NCBI GenBank assembly: GCA_963741305.1
Contig: CAVUHL010000006.1
Span: forward strand, 1-7,136
Source: DATMER01 sp963741305
GTDB taxonomy: Bacteria > Acidobacteriota > Thermoanaerobaculia > Multivoradales > UBA5704
DNA length: 7,136 bases
Direction: 5' to 3'
Below the pieces are notes generated by a model. That model was not told the DNA's origin and made no database searches. It was given only the letters and a program-made list of their open reading frames with translations. This document shows positions 1 to 5,085 of this stretch, piece by piece (position 1 is the stretch's first letter; every line of letters starts with the position of its first letter). A program made the position numbers and the translations under genes.

Positions 1-3
1 CCG

Positions 4-22
4 GGTAGTGTCCTAGTTTGAA
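4..22. repeat. Left terminal inverted repeat of the IS1-like element
   Basis: The sequence is ggtagtgtcctagtttgaa. It matches the reverse complement of 4605-4623 at 18 of 19 positions; the only difference is g versus c at the fifth base. GG at the tip and TG at positions 6-7 are typical of IS1-family ends. The repeat contains the transposase stop codon (13-15, TAG on the minus strand), so the gene runs right into the end of the element. Bases 1-3 (ccg) would be the flank. Confidence 0.75.
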
Positions 23-887
23 TTCCTCGGCTTGTACGGGCCGCGCTTGACCGGGGCCGCCACCGGCAGAAGCGCGACCAGGTCGGCGATCGACCAGACC
101 CGCGTGGTGACACCCGCCGCCATCGCCGGAGTCACCCGCAAGCTCTGGTGAATCCGGCAGAAGTTGTAGTGCGCGAAGAACAGGCCGAGCGCCGCCGTGT
201 GGTTCTCCAGCTTCTTAGAGAAGGCATTGGTCAGGCGGGTGAAGCGCCGGATGCTCATCCGCATGGTCAGGTTGGCACGCTCGACATAGGAGGTAGAGAC
301 CTTCTTTTTGTCCGGGTTCCCCGAGATGGCGATCTTGTCGCAGCCGTGCAGACGGCCGGCGAGTAGCGGTGCTCCGGCTCAGAGGACGCGCCGTAGTGCT
401 TCTGGAGCATGGCGTAATCCACGCCACCGGAGAAGGCATCCTCGACCGCGCCGAGGTACATTTTGTGCCCGTCGGTCGTGAGCTGGACCCGGTTGACCAG
501 GCGGCCCGCTACGTCCTGTAGGAACTCGGTCGCGCAACCGGTGTCCCGCGAGCCGACCAGGAACGACGGCACCAGCTTCGTGACCGCGTCGATGGCGGTG
601 AAGGTCCACACGTCGCCGACTCCGAAGGTGTCCGCCATCGCGGCCGGCACGTTCTTCGCCTTGGCGTAGACGAAGCTCCAGATCTCGTCTACCTGAAGCT
701 CAGTGCAGGTGAGGTTGACCAGCGCCTCATCCTGGAACCGGATGCAGGCTTCTCCCATCTCCCGCCACAGCTTCATGACGGTGTCTTTCGAGACGCCAGT
801 CATCCGAGCGGTTGCACGGATACCGCAACCCTCGACCAGGGCGGAGACGATCTGGACCCGCTTCGCGGTGCTGAGCACGTTTGCCAT
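13..887 (-). pseudogene. IS1-family DDE transposase, frameshifted
   Basis: The gene would encode the transposase that cuts and joins the element's ends. Reconstructed length is about 291 residues. An N-terminal helix-turn-helix lies at about residues 8-45 (including IRATARMTGVSKDT). The DDE catalytic residues visible are Asp67 in LQVDEIW, Asp139 in QLTTDGH and Glu203 in TSYVERANLTMR, and the C-terminal signature NFCRIHQSLRVTPAMAAG is characteristic of IS1-like transposases. The frame breaks near 343-352: the N-terminal frame runs to a stop at 267, while the DKIAISGNPDKKK-to-C-terminus part is in another frame. Restoring one base after codons for AVCT rejoins them as VCTG-CDK. No slippery heptamer is seen at the break, so mutation or sequencing error is likelier than programmed frameshifting. 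I chose the ATG at 887 (MANVLS) because family members start at about this point; an ATG at 896 overlaps the predicted -10 box. Confidence 0.85.
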
Positions 888-894
888 ACTAGAC

Positions 895-923
895 ATTATG
901 CGTAGGCGCCTTCGCAAAATCAA
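895..923 (-). promoter_or_regulatory. Candidate sigma70-type promoter of the transposase, possibly leaderless
   Basis: On the minus strand, TTGATT (923-918) is followed after exactly 17 bp by CATAAT (900-895), a 5/6 match to the -10 consensus. Transcription would begin about 7-8 bases downstream, at or next to the A of the ATG at 887, so the transcript would be essentially leaderless; no Shine-Dalgarno sequence precedes that ATG. The -10 box overlaps the alternative ATG at 896, which argues against that start. Confidence 0.5.
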
Positions 924-999
924 GGGGCATGGTTCGGCCACAAGGCCCCGCGGACGCTGCCGGATCGCAGCCTCCCAAGCCCCGCCCCGCAACCCCCCT

Positions 1000-1725
1000 T
1001 TATTGCTTCAGGCGTTTACGGGCGGCGGGACCGCCCATGCTTCGCTCGAAAACTTCTACGAGCTTCAGGTGGGAAATCGAATCGAGAGGGGACTGAGTGA
1101 AGAAGGTTCTTGCAGACAAGGGGGTGTTCTGTCGCGGTTCCAGAATCAACTCTTTGTCGGCATGCACGACCGAGTAGTCAGCAAGCCGCTCATCCAAGGC
1201 ATCAAAACGGATGGTAAATCTTAGATTCATGGACCCGATGCGAGCCTTTGCCGAGTTCGTGCTTACCCTCGCCGGAACCTCGCCCGTTACGAACTGCCTA
1301 AGCTGGTCAGAAATCAGATTCGTCCAATCCAGCTTCAAGACGACGCTGCACTGCGTTTCCTGAGTCAGCAACAACGGCGCAGTAAAGGCGATTCTGTGAT
1401 CAGGATCATAACCGGCCAATGCCCCCGCCATGGCAGCGAAGGCGATATCAGCAGCCTCGCTAGTACCTACCGCCTCCAGGATAACTCTCTGAGGATTGAT
1501 CTGGACGTAATTGATGGTGATAGGGACAGAATCGTCGCCCAAGTCCACCATTCCTCCTACAAAATACACTTCCGGAGTGTTAGGATCTGGCGTAACGATA
1601 TCCTTGAAACTGAAATGCCTCTGAAAAACGTCCGATCCCGGGCCCGAATTCAGTACTGCGATAGGTACGACCTCGGGAGCAAATACCCGATACTGGCGGA
1701 CCATGAGCCCTGTCACGTCCTCCAC
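1000..1725 (-). CDS. Hypothetical protein downstream of hicB (orfE)
   Basis: I do not recognise a family. The product is 241 residues from the GTG at 1725, which directly follows the hicB TAA stop with no gap; an ATG at 1704 would give 234 residues. The sequence alternates beta-like stretches (VPITINYVQINPQRVILEAVG, about residues 68-88, and MNLRFTIRFDAL) with an Ala-rich helix (AADIAFAAMAGALAGYD). There is no signal peptide or membrane segment, so it should be cytoplasmic. It is the last gene of the hicA-hicB transcription unit, suggesting co-expression with the TA pair and possibly an accessory role, though this is inference from position only. Its GC content is visibly lower than that of the genes at either end of the window, pointing to a separate origin. 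Confidence is high that it is a gene and low for any function. Confidence 0.8.
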   Translation of the reverse strand: MEDVTGLMVRQYRVFAPEVVPIAVLNSGPGSDVFQRHFSFKDIVTPDPNTPEVYFVGGMVDLGDDSVPITINYVQINPQRVILEAVGTSEAADIAFAAMAGALAGYDPDHRIAFTAPLLLTQETQCSVVLKLDWTNLISDQLRQFVTGEVPARVSTNSAKARIGSMNLRFTIRFDALDERLADYSVVHADKELILEPRQNTPLSARTFFTQSPLDSISHLKLVEVFERSMGGPAARKRLKQ

Positions 1726-2253
1726 TTAGACAGCCCCCCAATTGCGTCCGTAAAGCACTTTGCCGGTTTCGCGTGAACCGGGCTGCAAAAGCCTCTGAGA
1801 CTCGCCTGCGCCACGGACGGCCGCGCGAGATGGCACGCTCTGAATCTTTGCGCTTCCGACGATCTCACGGAGTTCCTGGACCACAGCACGAAAGGCTTCT
1901 TCCCTCCCGGAGCTGGTTGCCAATATCGTATTTATATGCAGGTTGAGGCTGATGCCCTTACGCTCGGCAGCGGCAGCAAGGCTCGCGTGAAGCGAGGGGG
2001 CCATCCGAAGCGAGATTCGGCCGCTGTGGTCCTCGGAGGTCGGCTCAGGTACGGGATAGCCATTCTCGAGCCGAGTCTCAATCCAGATTTCCCTCGCGTC
2101 AGCAAGGTTAGCAACCGCCTCCTCAACGGTATCGCCTTCCGACATGCAACCATCAAGATCAGGATGGGTTACGAAATACCCGCCTACGGGATCCTCCTGG
2201 ACCAAAGCAGGATATTTTAAACCGAGGTAGTATGTTAAGTTTTTAGTGCTCAT
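1726..2253 (-). CDS. hicB: HicB-family antitoxin with a long C-terminal extension
   Basis: This is the antitoxin of a HicAB module: HicB proteins bind and neutralise HicA and repress their own operon. Residues about 8-70 form the HicB partial RNase-H-like fold (YYLGLKYPALVQED, GGYFVTHPDLDGCMSEGDT, EEAVANLADARE). Residues about 75-108 (SGRISLRMAPSLHASL, KGISLNLHINTIL) look like the ribbon-helix-helix DNA-binding segment of longer HicB proteins. A further 65 or so residues of basic, Gly/Arg-rich sequence follow, making about 175 residues where family members are often 110-140. I chose the ATG at 2253: it overlaps the end of hicA by 11 bp (translational coupling), has AGGAG about 10 bases upstream, and the added residues of the longer frame (RRRNSSSSRRRR) are simply hicA in another frame. 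Confidence 0.88.
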   Translation of the reverse strand: MSTKNLTYYLGLKYPALVQEDPVGGYFVTHPDLDGCMSEGDTVEEAVANLADAREIWIETRLENGYPVPEPTSEDHSGRISLRMAPSLHASLAAAAERKGISLNLHINTILATSSGREEAFRAVVQELREIVGSAKIQSVPSRAAVRGAGESQRLLQPGSRETGKVLYGRNWGAV

Positions 2254-2530
2254 CGGTCGCCTTCTCCTGCTGCTGGAGGAGTTCCGCCTCCTCAATCTTC
2301 TTTATCACCGTCGCTACCGCGCCAGCCTTCATGACTTTTCCGCCCTTGCCGTGCGGCACGTGGAGAGTTAAGGTGACGTGCTTATAGTTCCAGACCCGCG
2401 AGGCACCCTTGTCTCTCGCCAGAACGAAGCCCCACTCCTCAAGTGCCTTCTCTGCGTCTTTGAGGGACGCCCCGTACTTCTTCTGCTCAAGGTTTTCAAG
2501 GAAACGCTCTTTCTTGGTTTTGGCGGCCAT
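2243..2530 (-). CDS. hicA: HicA-family mRNA interferase toxin
   Basis: The product is a 95-residue predicted toxin. HicA proteins have a dsRBD-like fold and cleave mRNA in the cytoplasm. Family features seen are LEEWGFVLARDKG (about residues 30-42), LTLHVPHGKG (about 54-63) and MKAGAVATVIKKIEE at the C-terminal helix. The usual GSH motif with the catalytic His is replaced by KGASRVW (residues 41-47), so a Ser sits at the expected His position. This resembles the GSRVxF branch of HicA proteins, which instead keep an HxPH-type motif downstream; here that is H57-V-P-H60. A lysine- and glutamine-rich tail precedes the stop. I chose the ATG at 2530 because AAGGAG lies 12 bases upstream and the in-frame ATG at 2575 falls inside the predicted promoter. 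The gene overlaps hicB by 11 bp. Confidence 0.82.
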   Translation of the reverse strand: MAAKTKKERFLENLEQKKYGASLKDAEKALEEWGFVLARDKGASRVWNYKHVTLTLHVPHGKGGKVMKAGAVATVIKKIEEAELLQQQEKATDEH

Positions 2531-2563
2531 TAAGGGGAGACACTCCTTCCTATGGTCCCCCCC

Positions 2564-2585
2564 GTGACACCACATACGGTATCAC
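2564..2585. promoter_or_regulatory. Dyad operator candidate for HicB autoregulation
   Basis: GTGACACC (2564-2571) and GGTATCAC (2578-2585) are inverted copies matching at 7 of 8 positions with a 6-bp spacer. The dyad covers the -10 region and the predicted transcription start of hicA, which is where HicB proteins with ribbon-helix-helix domains usually bind to repress their operon. The repeat is seen directly; HicB binding is inferred. Confidence 0.45.
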
Positions 2586-2604
2586 CGGGCCTCAAGACGG
2601 TCAA
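2576..2604 (-). promoter_or_regulatory. Candidate hicAB-orfE promoter with extended -10
   Basis: On the minus strand, TTGACC (2604-2599, 5/6 match to -35) is separated by 17 bp from TACCGT (2581-2576). TACCGT matches the -10 consensus weakly but is preceded by TGA, forming an extended -10. The predicted start near 2569 gives a leader of about 39 bases that includes the AAGGAG ribosome-binding site before the ATG at 2530. The -35 box overlaps the stop codon of the preceding gene, so hicAB can be transcribed independently of orfA-orfD. Confidence 0.5.
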
Positions 2605-2851
2605 CTTCCTTCCTCCGGTCTCTTATTCCATCGCGCCGCCGCGGCCTTCCGCGCGCTCTTCGCCCGTTCTTCAGGAGTCATGTTCGCGGCTCGCGCCTTG
2701 CCGCCCTTGGAGCCTCCGAGCTTTCCGAGCGCGACCGCGGCCGGGTTCTTCTCCGGCTCCGGCTCGCAAGCGGGAGCTTCCCCATGGCTTCCTTGAAGAC
2801 TTGGAAGGCTAGCTCGTTCGGGTCGCGGGGTCTGCGTGGGCGCTTAGGCAT
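2601..2851 (-). pseudogene. Small basic Ala/Lys-rich protein, frameshifted (orfD)
   Basis: The ATG at 2851 opens MPKRPRRPRDPNELAFQVFK, and the frame then goes wrong at a run of four G (2780-2783, minus strand). One more G would join EAMG to EAPACEPEPEKNPAAVALGK, followed by LGGSKGGKARAANMTPEERA and KSARKAAAARWNKRPEEGS, ending at a TGA at 2601-2603. The rebuilt protein has 83 residues. The layout (short basic N-terminus, acidic linker, AALGKLGGxKGGxAR, then a KAAxARW helix) is that of a widespread small-protein family found in soil bacteria and mobile DNA whose role I cannot state; the motif suggests nucleic-acid binding. It lies 23 bp after orfC, probably in the same operon. As written the frame ends early, so either the gene is dead or a homopolymer base was missed. 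Confidence 0.72.
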
Positions 2852-2874
2852 GCCCCTATGGTAACACGGGGCCG

Positions 2875-3279
2875 TTACTGCTCCGGCTCATAGGGCTCGA
2901 AGATCTCCTCGCCATACTCCTCGCCAAGGATTTCAGGTCGGCCCTCAACCGTGACCGTCCAGAAACCTGCGTGCCCGCCGACGTAGTCAGTGACCGGCAC
3001 TGATCCACCCACGTAGGCATCAAACCAGGCGCCGTCCGCTGAAGGCTTCTTAATTCGCACAGCGCGATAGCCGTAGGCCCCCCAGCCCGCCGGGGTCATT
3101 TCGTGGTGCCACCCTCCTGGGTGCTCCGTGACGAGGCCTAGATCCACCAGGCGGCCGAGGATTGGCCTATCGGCTTGCGGATCTACAACCCGCCGGAGCC
3201 CCCTGGGCTGCCTTGCGACATCAGCGAGTATGGCTCGTTCTTCGGGCGACAGCGCAGCCCGAACCGGTTCAATGTCCAT
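2875..3279 (-). CDS. Hypothetical protein, possibly winged-helix-like (orfC)
   Basis: The product is 134 residues, from an ATG at 3279 with a strong GAGGAGA ribosome-binding site about 5 bases upstream. Residues about 10-70 (LSPEERAILADVA, RPILGRLVDLGLVTEHPGG, EMTPAGWGAYGYRAVR) have the spacing of a small winged-helix: helix, helix, then a GLV-turn-TPAG wing as in MarR-like proteins. The second half is rich in Gly, Trp and Tyr and ends in an acidic tail (GEEYGEEIFEPYEPEQ). No export signal is visible. It follows orfB after a 67-bp gap that holds a stable hairpin and precedes orfD by 23 bp. DNA binding is a guess from the pattern; the gene call itself is well supported by the start site and codon use. 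Confidence 0.72.
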   Translation of the reverse strand: MDIEPVRAALSPEERAILADVARQPRGLRRVVDPQADRPILGRLVDLGLVTEHPGGWHHEMTPAGWGAYGYRAVRIKKPSADGAWFDAYVGGSVPVTDYVGGHAGFWTVTVEGRPEILGEEYGEEIFEPYEPEQ

Positions 3280-3311
3280 AGATTCTCCTCTCGGGGGGAG
3301 TCTACACCCGA

Positions 3312-3339
3312 GGGCCGGCTCCCTCTCGGAAGCCGGCCC
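3312..3339. terminator. Hairpin between orfB and orfC (terminator or attenuator)
   Basis: GGGCCGGCT (3312-3320) and AGCCGGCCC (3331-3339) form a perfect 9-bp GC-rich stem with a 10-base loop, 7 bases beyond the orfB stop. No T-run follows on either strand, so it is not a classical intrinsic terminator. It could weaken read-through from orfAB into orfC or protect the 3' end of the orfAB message. Confidence 0.45.
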
Positions 3340-3346
3340 GGTACAG

Positions 3347-4052
3347 CTACAGGCGGGGGGAGGACAGCAGGGCGCGGGCCTGTTCGGACTGGTCCGGCTC
3401 GCTGCCGTCAGAGCGGATCCAAAGCCGGGCCAGCTCAGCGGCGAGCACCTTGCAGTCCCGGGGGTGGCTTAGGGTGGCGAGCAGCCTGCCGGTGGGAATG
3501 TAGACCAACGTGAACCGCCGCCGGCCCCGCCCCGCGTAGAGCCGCGCCTCCGTGCCTCCGTAGATGGCGAACGGCGGCGCAACCTTGCCCTCGGACCTTG
3601 ACCGTCTCCCCGCTCGACAGGAGCACGCTGAAGACGCCAAGGCGCCAAGCAGGGGGAAGGCAGGCCGGCCTTACCCGGAGCTTCAGATAGGCGTCTGCGG
3701 CCCCGGCGAGCCATGCGCCGACCGAGGGGAATCCCTCGGCTTCCGCGGACTGCTTCCACCTGGCAGACTGCGCCACGGTGCCGCGCACGGTGAACGCGGC
3801 GACCTTCAAGTACTTGCGCTCCCGCGCCCGGCGCTCGACCTCGGCGATATCGCGGGCGGGCTCCTCCTCCGGGGTGTCGGCTTCCCGTATGGCCCGCAGG
3901 ACGGAGGCGGCGAAGTCTGCCGCCCACGCGAGGAACTGCGCCGTGGTGCGGCCGGTGGCGCGGGCCTCCCTGTTCCATGCGTAGAGCTGAAGGCTCGTGG
4001 CCCGCGTGGTGAGCCGGTGCGTTGCGTTGTGGGGCCAGAGAGGGGGCGCCAT
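3347..4052 (-). pseudogene. Hypothetical protein with RHH-like segment, frameshifted (orfB)
   Basis: The ATG at 4052 has GGGAGGGG about 8 bases upstream and starts 2 bases after the orfA stop. The first frame reads MAPPLWPHNATHRLTTRATS, a helical region with an acidic middle (EADTPEEEPARDIAEVERRA), then KVAAFTVRGTVAQSARWKQS and GFPSVGAWLAGAADAYLK, which resemble ribbon-helix-helix proteins. After ETVKVRG the frame fails at 3588-3595 and the rest is found in another frame: KVAPPFAIYGGTEARLYAG, then RRFTLVYIPTGRLLATLSHP and CKVLAAELARLW, to a TAG at 3347. Dropping one G from the GGG at the break rejoins them as one protein of about 234 residues. The C-terminal part alone has only a TTG start within unlikely sequence, so a single broken gene is the better reading. 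I cannot name the function; the RHH-like part suggests DNA binding. Confidence 0.68.
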
Positions 4053-4054
4053 GG

Positions 4055-4477
4055 TCACCCCTCCCGCCGACCGAAGAGAGCGGCCTCGATGCGGTCGCCC
4101 ATGGCGCCGAGGTGCTGCGCCTCGACCTCCGCCAGCGCCGACAGGACGGCGTCGACGTCGGCCGGGGCATGGTCTTCCCGCTGCCGGCCGACTTGGGCGA
4201 GGAAGCCCTGTAGGCTCCGGAGATCCCCGAGGGCGGCCTGCATCTCCCACGGGGTGAGGATGCCGGGGAGGTGGGGCCAATGGCGGTTGAATTCGAGCAC
4301 CATGTCGAATGCGGTAGCGCCGAGGACGCGGAGGGCGCCGTTCAAGGCGGGATCGGTGACGAAGAGCAGGAAGGTTTCCCGGAGGCCTTGCACGTCTTCA
4401 AAGCGTTCGGGAGGGTAGACTTGGGGAGGGGAACGAGAGGAAGGCGATAGAATCGGGACGGTTGGGCATGGGCTCAC
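4055..4477 (-). CDS. Hypothetical protein, first gene of the cargo operon (orfA)
   Basis: The product is 140 residues from a GTG at 4477. I recognise no family. From about residue 20 on (VYPPERFEDVQGLRETFLLF, LRVLGATAFDMVLEFNRHWP, EMQAALGDLRSLQGFLAQVG, LSALAEVEAQHLGAMGDRIE) it looks all-helical and cytoplasmic, with no signal or membrane segment. It ends 2 bases before orfB, so the two are almost certainly co-translated. The start is uncertain. An ATG at 4469 in another frame has a better ribosome-binding site (GGAG, 7 bases away) but ends after 23 codons (MPNRPDSIAFLS...), which may mean a further one-base indel in the C-rich stretch around 4420-4440. Confidence 0.68.
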   Translation of the reverse strand: MSPCPTVPILSPSSRSPPQVYPPERFEDVQGLRETFLLFVTDPALNGALRVLGATAFDMVLEFNRHWPHLPGILTPWEMQAALGDLRSLQGFLAQVGRQREDHAPADVDAVLSALAEVEAQHLGAMGDRIEAALFGRREG

Positions 4478-4604
4478 TCCGTGCTCGACTAGGTCCGGCG
4501 GGGTGTGTTCAGCACTCCGTCGGGCCGCTTCCTTAGGGCAGAGGGGAACGCTTCCCCCCTTACAGGGGAGGCTACCGCAGAATCAACGGGTTGGGCGGGT
4601 TGAT
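4478..4604 (-). promoter_or_regulatory. Leader and candidate promoter of the cargo operon
   Basis: No gene is seen in these 127 bases between orfA and the right end. On the minus strand TTGAAA (4609-4604, partly inside the terminal repeat, 5/6 match to -35) is followed after 17 bp by TTGATT (4586-4581, only 3/6 to -10). A -35 box in the terminal repeat is common in insertion sequences, but the -10 match is weak. GGGGAA (4543-4548) and TTCCCC (4552-4557) form a 6-bp hairpin with a 3-base loop in what would be the leader. Confidence 0.3.
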
Positions 4605-4623
4605 TTCAAACTAGGACAGTACC
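4605..4623. repeat. Right terminal inverted repeat of the IS1-like element
   Basis: The sequence ttcaaactaggacagtacc is the reverse complement of 4-22 at 18 of 19 positions. It lies 127 bp beyond the start of the cargo operon, and the 42-bp repeat array begins immediately after it. No transposase is adjacent to this copy. Confidence 0.75.
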
Positions 4624-4631
4624 CATGTCCG
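4624..4631. other. Candidate 8-bp target-site duplication
   Basis: The 8 bases catgtccg follow the right terminal repeat. Their last three bases (ccg) equal the only three bases visible before the left repeat (1-3). The same octamer recurs in each 42-bp unit of the array, so the match is also what insertion into the array would give. With three bases visible on the left the evidence is modest. Confidence 0.4.
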
Positions 4632-5044
4632 CGCCGCTTGCGGTCATGACTTCGTCGGGCGCGGTCATGTCCGCATCGCTCGCGGTCATGACTTTGCCGG
4701 CCGCGGTCATGTCCGCGCCACTCGCGGTCATGACTTTGCCGGCCGCGGTCATGTCCGCGTCGCTCGCGGTCATGACTTTGCCGGCCGCGGTCATGTCCGC
4801 GTCGCTCGCGGTCATGACTTTGCCGGCCGCGGTCATGTCCGCGTCGCTCGCGGTCATGACTTTGCCGGCCGCGGTCATGTCCGCGTCGCTCGCGGTCATG
4901 ACTTTGCCGGCTGCGGTCATGTCCGCGCCGCTCGCGGTCATGACTTCGTCGGGCGCGGTCATGTCCGCGCCGCTCGCGGTCATGACTTTGCCGGGCGCGG
5001 TCATGTCCGCGCCGCTCGCGGTCCTGACTTCTTCGGCTGCGGTG
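4625..5044. repeat. Ten-copy 42-bp tandem repeat array (two 21-bp half-units)
   Basis: Ten contiguous 42-bp units start at 4625, 4667, 4709 and so on; the last (5003-5044) is the most diverged. Each unit has two related halves, one beginning atgtccgcg and one beginning atgact, both ending gcggtc. Units 4-6 are identical. At half-unit junctions lie GTCATGAC, a perfect palindrome, and CGCGGTCATGTCCGCG, a 16-bp dyad with one mismatched pair. There are no distinct spacers, so this is not a CRISPR array. Because 42 is a multiple of 3, reading frames stay open on both strands; the minus frame gives MTAAGKV/MTASDAD heptads in the same frame as the gene ending at 5086. It may be an intergenic satellite, a protein-binding platform or a lost repeat domain. 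Confidence 0.9.
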
Positions 5045-5085
5045 CCGGTCCGGCCTGACTGGCGCCGCGCCGCGTGGAGGGCGGC

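Larger units (their letters stand above)
4..4623 (-). mobile_element. IS1-like element carrying seven passenger genes
   Basis: The unit is bounded by a 19-bp inverted repeat (4-22 and 4605-4623, 18/19 identical). It contains an IS1-like transposase gene at one end and about 3.6 kb of passenger genes, all transcribed in the same direction as the transposase. The first 8 bases beyond the right end read catgtccg, and the three bases available before the left end read ccg, consistent with the 8-9 bp target duplications of the IS1 family. Both repeats and the transposase overlap are seen directly. That the whole 4.6 kb moved as one is an inference, because only three flanking bases are visible on the left. 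The transposase is frameshifted, so the unit is probably no longer autonomous. An alternative is a shorter IS whose second end decayed near 885-902, with the repeat at 4605 left by another copy. Confidence 0.65.

Noticed and set aside
300..352. Programmed -1 frameshift in the transposase, as in IS1
   Set aside because: The only A-run nearby (305-309) has five A and sits in the wrong phase for a slippery heptamer. The break between the two conserved parts is upstream of it, at a site with no slippery sequence.
888..992. Transposase start at 992
   Set aside because: The extra residues are Arg/Pro-rich and unlike the family, and the predicted promoter lies inside this stretch.
2531..2575. hicA start at the ATG at 2575
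   Set aside because: It overlaps the predicted -10 box and operator, adds 15 unrelated residues, and the ATG at 2530 has the ribosome-binding site.
3347..3640. Independent 97-residue gene at the end of orfB
   Set aside because: Its only upstream start is a TTG followed by Ser/Arg-rich sequence; removing one base near 3590 joins it smoothly to the orfB reading.
4401..4469. Small 23-codon gene from the ATG at 4469
   Set aside because: The ribosome-binding site is good, but the peptide is Ser/Pro-rich, overlaps orfA in another frame and ends early; it more likely marks the true start of orfA with an indel downstream.
4625..5044. CRISPR array
   Set aside because: The 42-bp units are contiguous and nearly identical throughout, with no variable spacers, and no cas genes are nearby.
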